From Nitrospirota bacterium (GTDB lineage: Bacteria; Nitrospirota; UBA9217): 64,000 nucleotides of DNA. Shown in pieces: positions 49,611 to 56,957 of this stretch. The stretch lies in the NCBI GenBank assembly GCA_021814615.1, contig JAKAHZ010000002.1, forward strand, positions 1 to 64,000, in the 5' to 3' direction. The position numbers and the translations under genes were made by a program. Every line of letters starts with the position of its first letter. Position 1 is the first letter of the stretch. The notes beneath the pieces are model-generated. The model was not told where the DNA came from. It did no database searches and saw only the letters and a program-made list of their open reading frames with translations.

Positions 49611-51068
49611 ATGAAAGTCCTTTTCTTCTGGATTGATATTGGTTCCGGCCATAAGCCCAGTTTTCATCATGGGATTGCATGGATATCGGGTAGGCTCATT
49701 TCCGAAGGACATGAAGTGAAATGCATGAGGGTGACGCAAGTGGATGATTTGAGCCCATACGGCCAGATTGTTGCAGACTTGCGTCCAGATGTCGTGGGCA
49801 TATCGATAACGACCAACCAAAGAAAATATTTGGAAACCGTAGTGGCGGAGGTCAGAAAAAGGCATTCAACGCCCATTGTCGTCGGTGGTGTGCACTGTAT
49901 CCTGGATCCTGCAGATGTGATCGCGTGCGATGGGATCGACGGGGTCTGCGTTGGTGAGGGTGATCTGCCGATGTCCGTGTTGATGAGTAAGCTCTCTCGT
50001 GCCGAGGGCTATAGTGATACTCCTTCTTTTTGGTGGAAGATTAAAGGCCTGCAAGAAAATAAGACGGAGATTGTAAAGAACGCATTAGCTCCTTTCGAGG
50101 ATGATCTCAATTCATTGCCACTTCCGAATTACTCGGTGTTCGACGCGGACGCGCTCTTAAAAGAGCTGGCCGGCTATTTCAATGTGATGGTGAGCCGGGG
50201 TTGCCCGTATAATTGTAGCTATTGTTGCAATCACGCGATCAGGTCGGCTTATCGACGGCTAAGCGGATACTTCAGGATTCTTACTCCGTCAAATGCCGTC
50301 TCTCTTATAAAGGGCTGCATGGATCGTCATTCCGGGATAAGAGGATTTATCTTTGAGGATGATCTCCTCCTTTGGGACAAAAACTGGTTTCTGGCCTTTG
50401 CCGATGAATATCGAATGAAAATAGGCCTTCCCTATATCTGTAACGGCCATATAAATTCTGTCGACCAAGACATAGTGAACGCACTTGTAATGTCAGGATG
50501 CAGATCTGTTATGCTTGGCCTGGAAAGCGGAGATGAAGAACTACGTGCTACGCTCTTGCGACGCCACTACAGTAATGAAAAGGTTATGGCTGTAGCCAAC
50601 CTATTTCATAAAAGTGGCATTCAATTTTTTACCTACAATATTTTCGGTTTTCCTTTTGAGACAAAAGAACAGATGGCGCGCACAGTGCAGATCAATACTG
50701 CAATCAGACCTCATTCCGGACAGGCGTTCTTTTTCTATCCTTATCCAGGAACTGATTTATATAATCTCTGCAAAGAGCATAATTTGCTTAATCGTTCCGA
50801 AATGGAATCAGTTTCAGGATATCGCGAAAAGCCAACGATTAGATTAACTAATTGCAGCATCGAAGACTGTATACGTCAACACAACACGCTGCAGCTATAC
50901 TTCATTTCTCGCAGATTTGCAAGAGTGTTGAGTCTGGATAGTAAACTGCTGGACAAAACGATCCATTCGTTATTAATGATATATCCCTCCTTCCTTGTGA
51001 GGTTGTTCTCCAAAGAAAATGTTATTAAAAAGGTTCTTCGATGGATCCAATACAGATTCTTGAGATAA
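49611..51068 (+). CDS. B12-binding-domain radical SAM protein
   Basis: 485 residues. The N-terminal Rossmann-like part ('DVVGISITTNQRKYLETVV', 'PIVVGGVHCILDP') is the cobalamin-binding fold of class B radical SAM enzymes, although the B12-ligating histidine is not clear. The [4Fe-4S] motif is 'SRGCPYNCSYCCNHAIR' (CxxxCxxC). The barrel continues with 'RGFIFEDDLLLWDKNW' and 'CRSVMLGLESGDEELR'. Such enzymes do methylations or rearrangements on unactivated carbons. Codon use is much richer in A and T than its neighbours, which suggests recent gain. No pathway genes accompany it. The ATG at 49611 is chosen over the TTG. Confidence 0.85.
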   Translation: MKVLFFWIDIGSGHKPSFHHGIAWISGRLISEGHEVKCMRVTQVDDLSPYGQIVADLRPDVVGISITTNQRKYLETVVAEVRKRHSTPIVVGGVHCILDPADVIACDGIDGVCVGEGDLPMSVLMSKLSRAEGYSDTPSFWWKIKGLQENKTEIVKNALAPFEDDLNSLPLPNYSVFDADALLKELAGYFNVMVSRGCPYNCSYCCNHAIRSAYRRLSGYFRILTPSNAVSLIKGCMDRHSGIRGFIFEDDLLLWDKNWFLAFADEYRMKIGLPYICNGHINSVDQDIVNALVMSGCRSVMLGLESGDEELRATLLRRHYSNEKVMAVANLFHKSGIQFFTYNIFGFPFETKEQMARTVQINTAIRPHSGQAFFFYPYPGTDLYNLCKEHNLLNRSEMESVSGYREKPTIRLTNCSIEDCIRQHNTLQLYFISRRFARVLSLDSKLLDKTIHSLLMIYPSFLVRLFSKENVIKKVLRWIQYRFLR

Positions 51069-51087
51069 TCGGCCTTTCAGAGCGAAA

Positions 51088-51145
51088 GGCCTCAGGGTCC
51101 TGCGGTTTGACATTTTGTCTTACGAGAACCAATAGGTTCCTCACC
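51088..51145 (+). repeat. 58-bp direct repeat R1, copy 1
   Basis: 'GGCCTCAGGGTCCTGCGG...' to '...AGGTTCCTCACC'. The second copy at 51491-51553 has 5 extra bases (TCAGG) inside. It begins about 20 bases after the radical SAM stop. Confidence 0.7.
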
Positions 51146-51168
51146 TTCCCCCCACCCAGGGACGGTCT

Positions 51169-51238
51169 GGGGTCAGGCTTCAGAATTAGTATTTGAGCAG
51201 ATATTATGATGAGAATATGAATATTGAAGTCTGACCCC
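51169..51238. repeat. REP-like 70-bp inverted-repeat element
   Basis: GGGGTCAGGCTTCA at 51169 pairs with TGAAGTCTGACCCC at 51225 (14 pairs, one G-U). The interior is AT-rich. Partial ends ('AAAGACCTGACCCC', 'CAATACCTGACCCT') occur at about 49045 and 49570. The form recalls REP elements mobilised by RAYT-type enzymes, but none is visible here. Confidence 0.5.
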
Positions 51239-51247
51239 AAACGGACT

Positions 51248-51487
51248 CGGTTCCGCTTTTCTTCGCAGCAACCCCACCGACAGCACCGCTACCCTGGGGG
51301 AAGATTCGCGTCCTGCAGCAGCTTCCTTCCTTCATCAAATACGTGTATAATTTGGAAGGCCTCTATGCCGCTGGATTGCCTGCGGACCCGGAAACCACAC
51401 GGGCAATTCCGATCCGGAGCAATGGTCGTGTTCAACGGAGGAATGATCCGGTGAAATCCGAAACAAGCACCTGGTTTACCTTTTATG
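51248..51487 (+). repeat. 240-bp duplication, truncated copy
   Basis: Matches 55804-56043 without indels at an offset of 4,556 bases, with a few substitutions near the left end and one in the body. The intact copy includes the promoter region and first codons of the small membrane protein gene at 56007; here the copy stops after codon 12. Confidence 0.8.
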
Positions 51488-51543
51488 GGAGGCCTCAGGG
51501 TCAGGTCCTGCGGTTTGACATTTTGTCTTACGAGAACCAATAG
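51451..51543 (+). pseudogene. 5' fragment of the small membrane protein gene at 56007
   Basis: The GTG start and the first 12 codons ('VKSETSTWFTFY') are as in the gene at 56007, then the frame runs into repeat R1 and stops at TAG. Its Shine-Dalgarno sequence GGAGG is preserved. It may still be translated as a short peptide but cannot make the membrane protein. Confidence 0.65.
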
Positions 51544-51553
51544 GTTCCTCACC
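51491..51553 (+). repeat. Direct repeat R1, copy 2
   Basis: Second copy of the R1 repeat, fused directly to the end of the truncated 240-bp duplication. The junction marks a past rearrangement. Confidence 0.7.
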
Positions 51554-51725
51554 TCCCCCCACCCGGTTCCTCCTTTCTCCTCAGCAGCCCCACCGGCAGC
51601 ACTGCTATCCACAGCATCACCACCCCCAGCATCATCCGCGTTCTCTGCACTCTCGGCGAATAACGTTGCACGGCTTTTGACGTCCTCTGTTTTTCTCTGT
51701 GATCTCTGTGGCAAGGATTTCCCCC

Positions 51726-51739
51726 TACCCGTTCGGGTA
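51726..51739. repeat. Short palindrome TACCCGTTCGGGTA, copy 2
   Basis: Perfect inverted repeat TACCCG-TT-CGGGTA, identical to the copy at 52684. Confidence 0.55.
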
Positions 51740-52683
51740 ATACCCATCCCACCCGGTATCCAGTACATTACTTCACATCACGAACCCGCGAATTGCGAGC
51801 GGGAGATAATTCCATGCCTATATCTCTTTTTAGATATGTCGACGTATTTGGTTATCCGGAGTCCGATCCGGCCACGGTTCTGGAGATGTTGTCGCAGTTC
51901 GAAGGGGAGAAACATCATTCATCCCCGCACTATATCTTTCGAAGGCCGTCTACTGAAAAAGGTGATACACGGAAATCCTCGGCAGATTCTGCGGTATCAT
52001 TCTTCCCAGCCGACCCTGGAATCTAGCTGCCTTCCTTCCGACGTTTTATCGGCCTGTCTACGCACTATCGATAAGCCATCATTCTTTCTATGTCTGCTCA
52101 AATAAAGCACAGACGATTAGTTCGTCGTTGCAGAAAGGAGCAAATAAAATGGTCAATCACAAAATATATTGACATTGGGTAATCTCGACCGTAATATCAT
52201 TGCTGCGACGCCCAAACAATCATGGCCTCTATTCCTGTAAAACTTCTTCATTCTCCTTGTCAGTCCTTCGAGGCCCGTCTCGCTCCCGAGACCGGATCAG
52301 CCTGGGATATATCTCACGCGTCGCTCGCGCTGAACGGTTTGTCCTTCGGTAATCGCCGGTTCGGCTGGCATGGCGCCTGGTCGTCCTGTTCGCGCTACTT
52401 CATGATAAACGAGTGGCTCAATGTGCACACCGCCAGATGCCCGGACATGCAGCTACTGGTCATCGATGTCCACGAAGGGAAGGAGTCCATTGTCGAAAAG
52501 GTCAGCTCTGGATTCATTGAACCGATGGGCTTCCGAGATGAAGAAATAAAGTACTGCAAAATCGCATCTGGCATTGGCAATCGTTCTGTTCACCATCTCC
52601 CTGTAAGCGCTCTCACCGAATGGCGCGTTGTTCGTTAGCATCGAACACGCGCCAATTTCTTTCCCCAGTTCATTTTGCACCCC

Positions 52684-52697
52684 TACCCGTTCGGGTA
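52684..52697. repeat. Short palindrome TACCCGTTCGGGTA, copy 3
   Basis: Identical to copy 2. It lies 124 bases before the start codon of the EEP nuclease, so it could be an operator or a relic. Confidence 0.55.
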
Positions 52698-52820
52698 CAA
52701 TCGGGGTATTGACCCTCTAGATCGTTTCTGTTTTAATTGATTTCATCATGAATATGTCAGTCGAGATGCACTTCGTTGCAGCATTTTCGACCACACACAA
52801 TTCTTGACGAGGAGGATCCC

Positions 52821-53888
52821 ATGCCCGCGAAGAAGGTTGGTACGGCCGGAGCGAAGCAGCGCCAGCGTCTTGTCAAGAAGCACGGAGTCACGACCAGTGA
52901 GAACGACAACCTCTCGAAGGGAATGTCGAGCCTCGTCCCGAAGGATTACCGGGATTCCGGTCGTTTCATCGACAGCGTTCAGTGGAACCTTGAGTGGTTC
53001 GGCGCGGCCAAGTCGCGCGAGAAGGACAAGCGGCGGTTCGATCTCGTGGTCGACATCCTGGCCACGCTGAACAGCGACCTCTTCGTACTCCAGGAAGTCG
53101 CCGGCCCGTCCGAGGACGGCCGGTATCCCGGGATCATGGACAGCGTAGCCGAGGAGCTGACCAGACGCGTCGCCGGGGATTACCGCGTCGCCTATACCAA
53201 TACCGGCGGGGAGCAGCGCGTGGCCATGATGTGGGACAGCGACTGGCTCCGTTCCAAGAGCGAGGTTGCAGAGCTGTTCGAGAGGGGACACTATGCCGGC
53301 AATAAAAAGAAGGACCCCTTCGCAGGTCGGACCCCGCTCCTGGGCTATTTCTCCCTCCGGATCCCTTCGGGCAAGAAACAGGAGCCTGGCGCCGACCGGT
53401 TCGACTTTCAGAACCTCGGCGTTCACTTGAAGGCAATGGAAGAGGGTGCAGCGCAGCGGCTCGAATCAGCCGGGATCCTCGCGGACTGGCTCAAGAACAA
53501 GGCCCCGCTCACCGATAACGACGTCATGATCATGGGTGATTGGAACGTCCCGCCGGACGCCGCCTGCTGGAAGCCCTTCCACGACATGGAGAGGGCGGAC
53601 ACCAACGTCCACTTCACCGACATCAACGACCAGAGCGACTTCTCCTATCTCTGGCACGCGAACCGCGACCAGAAGTTCGTGTCGCGCATTGATCTGACCG
53701 TCATGAGCCTGTCCTCGGAGACGGAGTATAAGATGGCCGGCAGGGTTGTCCGCTGGAAACCGATCCAGGACGCCATCAAGGAATCGAAGAACATCACGGA
53801 CAAGAAGGTGAAGGACGTGATGAAGGAGCTCAAGGACACCATCAGCGATCACATGCCGACGATTAGCAGGTTCTCCATTGCAAAATAA
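52821..53888 (+). CDS. Endonuclease/exonuclease/phosphatase (EEP) family protein
   Basis: 355 residues. The EEP motifs are in order: 'SVQWNLEWFG' (first Asn), 'DLFVLQEVAGPSED' (metal-binding Glu), 'QNLGVHLKAMEEG' (His), 'DVMIMGDWNVPP' (Asp and Asn) and 'ISDHMPTISRF' (catalytic His). The fold is that of DNase I and related metal-dependent nucleases. The first 45 residues are basic ('MPAKKVGTAGAKQRQRLVKKHG') and could bind nucleic acid. There is no signal peptide, so it acts in the cytoplasm. The ATG follows GAGGAGG. It is followed by a two-TM SLATT-type protein (78 bases), which suggests a defence-type unit. DNA, RNA or phospho-substrate cannot be told apart. Confidence 0.85.
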   Translation: MPAKKVGTAGAKQRQRLVKKHGVTTSENDNLSKGMSSLVPKDYRDSGRFIDSVQWNLEWFGAAKSREKDKRRFDLVVDILATLNSDLFVLQEVAGPSEDGRYPGIMDSVAEELTRRVAGDYRVAYTNTGGEQRVAMMWDSDWLRSKSEVAELFERGHYAGNKKKDPFAGRTPLLGYFSLRIPSGKKQEPGADRFDFQNLGVHLKAMEEGAAQRLESAGILADWLKNKAPLTDNDVMIMGDWNVPPDAACWKPFHDMERADTNVHFTDINDQSDFSYLWHANRDQKFVSRIDLTVMSLSSETEYKMAGRVVRWKPIQDAIKESKNITDKKVKDVMKELKDTISDHMPTISRFSIAK

Positions 53889-53966
53889 CTTATGAGCAGA
53901 ATCCAATACAGATCAAAAACAGATGAGGTCTTCGTACGACCTGTCAATGTAGAAGAGGAGATAATT

Positions 53967-54446
53967 ATGCAACAGCAGATTGAACAGATAGAAATTCCAG
54001 CAGAAGAAATTGAGAAAGAAACCAAAGCAGCAGGGGAATCATCACTCGCTGAAAAGATCGTACAACAGAAATATCGTCAGTATTTGAAAAACAGCCGGAT
54101 GTACAAAAAGCTGTATTATTCGACTCGTCTTTTGGCAGCATTATCCGCTGGGCTCTTGCCATTCGTCGTTACGACGAAACCTTCGTTAGCTACTGCCCTA
54201 TCAATAGTAATTGTACTTTGTGCTGTCACTGACACTGTGTTCGATCCAAGAAGCAAATGGAGGCTTTATTCTAAAGCAACAGATCTTCTTGCTGTTGAAA
54301 TGATTAAGAGCCGAGGTGAATATGAAAAATATCAAAGGAATCTCGAAATACTGCTGGCCACCGAGGGAAAAGAGTTAGCCGGTTTGAAAGGGTTGGAAGA
54401 GATACTGCAAAGCATGCAGAAGGGGCAAAAAAATCCAACTCCTTAG
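53967..54446 (+). CDS. SLATT/DUF4231-type two-TM protein
   Basis: 159 residues. A charged N-terminal region is followed by 'QKYRQYLKNSRMYKKLYYSTRLL', two hydrophobic helices ('LLAALSAGLLPFVV' and 'ATALSIVIVLCAVTDTVF'), and the conserved C-terminal helix 'WRLYSKATDLLAVEMIKSRGEY'. This is the layout of SLATT (DUF4231) proteins, often found beside nucleotide-signal or nuclease genes in bacterial defence and thought to form pores. GAGGAG lies 4 bases before the ATG at 53967; the track start 25 codons earlier has no such site. More AT-rich than the preceding nuclease gene, so the two may have different histories. Confidence 0.7.
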   Translation: MQQQIEQIEIPAEEIEKETKAAGESSLAEKIVQQKYRQYLKNSRMYKKLYYSTRLLAALSAGLLPFVVTTKPSLATALSIVIVLCAVTDTVFDPRSKWRLYSKATDLLAVEMIKSRGEYEKYQRNLEILLATEGKELAGLKGLEEILQSMQKGQKNPTP

Positions 54447-54571
54447 CCTTGTGGATTGATTGAATTATTCGCTGTGATAGTGAAAATCCGTTCGCTATAA
54501 GCCAGGTGGAGCTTAAACGATCGAGATAGAAATGTCCGCTCTTAGCTTTTCATTTGCATTGAGGGGGAGAC

Positions 54572-55246
54572 ATGCCGCTCAGTAATGGCTACGGTGTCGT
54601 GATCGGCACCATCGGCAACTACTATCGCGATCCGCCGGACAACTACGGAAAATATTATCACGGCAATGTCTACGTGAACACGCCGGCGGGGGACTATCAC
54701 TGCGCGATCGATGTCGATTCGAAGAAATCCTCGATCGGCGTCGAACGCCGGATCGTGCCCCTGACCAGCAGTCAACTAGCGAACCTCATCATGCTCGGGA
54801 CCGGCTATCATTCCCTGGCGTCGAATTCCATTTCCGGCGCGATCGATTACGTGCGGAGTCCCCTGCTGCCCCAGAGCATCACGCTCAGATGCCCCTACCT
54901 CTTCAGGGCGATGAGAGCGATCCTGCCCCTAGAGCTGGTCATAAAGTTTCCCTGGAAAAAAGGCACGGACATCGAGGCGCTCGGTGACCTGGAACCTCTG
55001 GTCTTTACCACGAAGAACAACGGGCTGAAGGCCTACATCTTCGGCGAGCCCTTCACGTCCGGACTCGGCGTTCACAATATCCATCAGAACCAGGGAGACC
55101 CGGCGGGAACGACGTGGTGGGCGGAGAACGGCATCTGGCAGGACGGGTGCACCATTCTCCAGCAGAGCAGCGATCTCTATATGGCCTTTTTGAACAAGTT
55201 CACATCACAATCCTATCTGACTGATGATAACGGACATCCCCTATAG
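54572..55246 (+). CDS. DUF2278 (YukJ-like) protein
   Basis: 224 residues. It starts 'NGYGVVIGTIGNYYRDPPDN' and 'YHGNVYVNTPAGDYHCAIDVDSK', then the hallmark 'GLKAYIFGEPFTSGLGVHNIHQNQGDP' followed by 'GIWQDGCTILQQSS' and the end 'FTSQSYLTDDNGHPL'. These are the conserved blocks of DUF2278. Its biochemical role is not established; the repeated His and Asp residues suggest a metal or nucleic acid contact. It lies downstream of the EEP nuclease and SLATT genes, with a 125-base gap. GGGGGAG precedes the ATG. Confidence 0.8.
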   Translation: MPLSNGYGVVIGTIGNYYRDPPDNYGKYYHGNVYVNTPAGDYHCAIDVDSKKSSIGVERRIVPLTSSQLANLIMLGTGYHSLASNSISGAIDYVRSPLLPQSITLRCPYLFRAMRAILPLELVIKFPWKKGTDIEALGDLEPLVFTTKNNGLKAYIFGEPFTSGLGVHNIHQNQGDPAGTTWWAENGIWQDGCTILQQSSDLYMAFLNKFTSQSYLTDDNGHPL

Positions 55247-55254
55247 ACAACGAT

Positions 55255-55626
55255 ATGCTCACGATGAACATACGACGGCTCTCGGCGGCTCTGGTGTTCA
55301 TGATCTCTGGCTGCGCAGATCGATCTGACTGGAAGATGCTGTTTCGTTCGAATGACGGGTATATGTTCTTCTTCGCTCTTCTGTCGTATTTTATCGGCGG
55401 AATACTGATCATCAAACCGCCAAGCCTCTCAAGATGGAAACGTTCGCTGCAACGCATTCTTATTGGAGCATTCATTGCCCTTTTATTCGGAAATCTGATC
55501 GCCTGGTTTTATGCGCAAGGGACCGACAGGGGCGACACTGCCAGTGACATCCTGGTGGCGTTTTCCTACATGTTTGTTCTGCTCGCGATCATAGTCAACC
55601 ATGAGTGGTATGAAATAAAGAAATAA
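55255..55626 (+). CDS. Three-TM small membrane protein
   Basis: 123 residues with helices near residues 5-20, 35-52 and 65-112 (two in the last part). The first includes 'ALVFMISGC', which could be a lipobox ('ISGC'), making it a possible lipoprotein. No family is recognised. It starts 8 bases after the DUF2278 stop without a strong ribosome binding site, so it is probably translated by coupling. Its position suggests membership of the same unit as the nuclease, SLATT and DUF2278 genes. Confidence 0.55.
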   Translation: MLTMNIRRLSAALVFMISGCADRSDWKMLFRSNDGYMFFFALLSYFIGGILIIKPPSLSRWKRSLQRILIGAFIALLFGNLIAWFYAQGTDRGDTASDILVAFSYMFVLLAIIVNHEWYEIKK

Positions 55627-56006
55627 TGTGTCCGTTCTTGAGCGACCGATGGCGCTGACAGCCGCGGTCCCGCAACGTCTTCCCCAGAGGCTGCCCCCCA
55701 GCCTCTGCAACTTGGCCCTCTTCCCCGACCATGACCCGGGGAGGAGGGCATTCTTCGCGGGCCAGACACCACCGTTCTGCTCCCCCACTCACCTCCCCGC
55801 ACCCGGTTCCGCCTTTCTCCTCAGCAGCCCCACTGACAGCACCGCTATCCTGGGGGAAGATTCGCGTCCTGCAGCAGCTTCCTTCCTTCATCAAATACGT
55901 GTATAATTTGGAAGGCCTCTATGCCGCTGGATTGCCTGCGGACCCGGAAACCACACGGGCAATCCCGATCCGGAGCAATGGTCGTGTTCAACGGAGGAAT
56001 GATCCG
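55627..56006. other. Intergenic region with left part of the 240-bp duplication
   Basis: 380 bases without a gene. It contains 'ACCCGGTTCC-CCTTTCTCCTCAGCAGCCCCAC', also found near 51561, and the promoter-like TATAAT at about 55903. Confidence 0.5.
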
Positions 56007-56043
56007 GTGAAATCCGAAACAAGCACCTGGTTTACCTTTTATG
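55804..56043 (+). repeat. 240-bp duplication, intact copy
   Basis: Source-like copy of the sequence at 51248-51487. It includes a TATAAT, the GGAGG site and the first 12 codons of the gene at 56007. Confidence 0.8.
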
Positions 56044-56306
56044 TGATCCTGGTGACGTATGCATTCATCTCGAAACTGATGGTGAACGAGATGGCAAAAA
56101 AAGTGATGAAAACAAAACAATGGCCGCCGCCGGACGCTTCTCCCGATCCTTCCCGGAAAGGTTCGGTCCTGGATTCCCTCAGGCAGCCGCTGTTCGGCGA
56201 ACCTGCGATCAAGACCGCCAAGCGGTACGTGATCATGGCCGATGTCTTCCTGTGGTGCGTCGCGGGGTCGTTCGTTCTCTATGGGCTCTTCTTCCAGCGG
56301 TCCTAA
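56007..56306 (+). CDS. Small two-TM membrane protein
   Basis: 99 residues starting with GTG, GGAGG nine bases before it. Two hydrophobic helices ('FTFYVILVTYAFISKLMV' and 'MADVFLWCVAGSFVLYGLFF') flank a proline-rich polar segment 'KTKQWPPPDASPDPSRKG'. No family is recognised. It is 6 bases before a PH-domain-like membrane protein, so the two are probably co-translated. A truncated copy of its 5' end lies at 51451. Confidence 0.65.
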   Translation: MKSETSTWFTFYVILVTYAFISKLMVNEMAKKVMKTKQWPPPDASPDPSRKGSVLDSLRQPLFGEPAIKTAKRYVIMADVFLWCVAGSFVLYGLFFQRS

Positions 56307-56312
56307 CGTCCC

Positions 56313-56900
56313 ATGAGCACGCTCATCAGGCCGTTCACGAACGACCGTGCCGAAAACCGCCCGGGCGTCGAGCTGTTCATCTGGCGGGCCGGCGTTCTTT
56401 GCGTCCTGCTTGCCGCCACCGTCGTTCTCTTTGCTTTCCAGCTCGACCGCATGTCCCTTGCCAGGAAGGCTGTCACGGGGTCTTGGTGCCTTCTTCTGCT
56501 GCTCCTGCTTCTGTATCACCTCCATCTTATCTTCCTGTTCAAGAAGCTCTGCATTACCGTCGCGGCCGACAGCCTGACCATTCGATCCTTTCTGGTTCAC
56601 GAGGAGATACCGTTCCGCGACATCCGGGAGCTGAAAAGCCTGGCAAAGGAGAAGCTGGAGATCAGGAAGAAGGGGCTCTTTTCCTATTTCCGGGAGGCGC
56701 CGCAGATCGTCTATCCCGTGGCGCAGATCGGCTCCTGCACCCTGGAGAAGTTCGGCACGGTGAGGTTCTACAGTTTTCTGGACAGTCTCGGGCAGCCCAA
56801 AGACCTGCTCTTGATCAGAACCGGCGAAGACCGTCGGTTTGCTGTATCCCTGATCAACGCCGATGAGCTCAGGGACGCGATCGACCGGTCCAGGGGCTGA
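56313..56900 (+). CDS. Membrane protein with bacterial PH-like domain
   Basis: 195 residues. Two transmembrane helices ('LCVLLAATVVLFAFQL' and 'WCLLLLLLLLYHLHLIFLF') are followed by a beta-strand domain with 'LCITVAADSLTIRSFLVHEEIPFRDIREL' and 'ISPVAQIGSC'-like strands, matching the YdbT/bPH layout in which a PH-like sheet follows two helices. Function is unknown for most members; some act in envelope stress. Translationally close to the upstream small membrane protein (6 bases). Confidence 0.65.
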   Translation: MSTLIRPFTNDRAENRPGVELFIWRAGVLCVLLAATVVLFAFQLDRMSLARKAVTGSWCLLLLLLLLYHLHLIFLFKKLCITVAADSLTIRSFLVHEEIPFRDIRELKSLAKEKLEIRKKGLFSYFREAPQIVYPVAQIGSCTLEKFGTVRFYSFLDSLGQPKDLLLIRTGEDRRFAVSLINADELRDAIDRSRG

Positions 56901-56957
56901 TCCTTTTCAGCAGGGACGCCCGAGGCGGGAAGGCGTGGAGTACCGGTCCCTGCAGTG

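Larger units (their letters stand above)
51554..52820. other. Gene-poor stretch of the accessory island
   Basis: About 1.27 kb without a confident gene. Two small frames (51793..52026 and 52222..52638, plus strand) lack ribosome binding sites and recognisable sequence. Palindromes TACCCGTTCGGGTA lie at 51726-51739 and 52684-52697. The base composition is mixed, and the stretch looks like degraded DNA between transferred blocks. Confidence 0.5.

Noticed and set aside
51793-52638. Small ORFs at 51793..52026 and 52222..52638, and the opposite-strand 52453..52680
   Set aside because: No ribosome binding sites or recognisable domains; both strands are open, as expected by chance.
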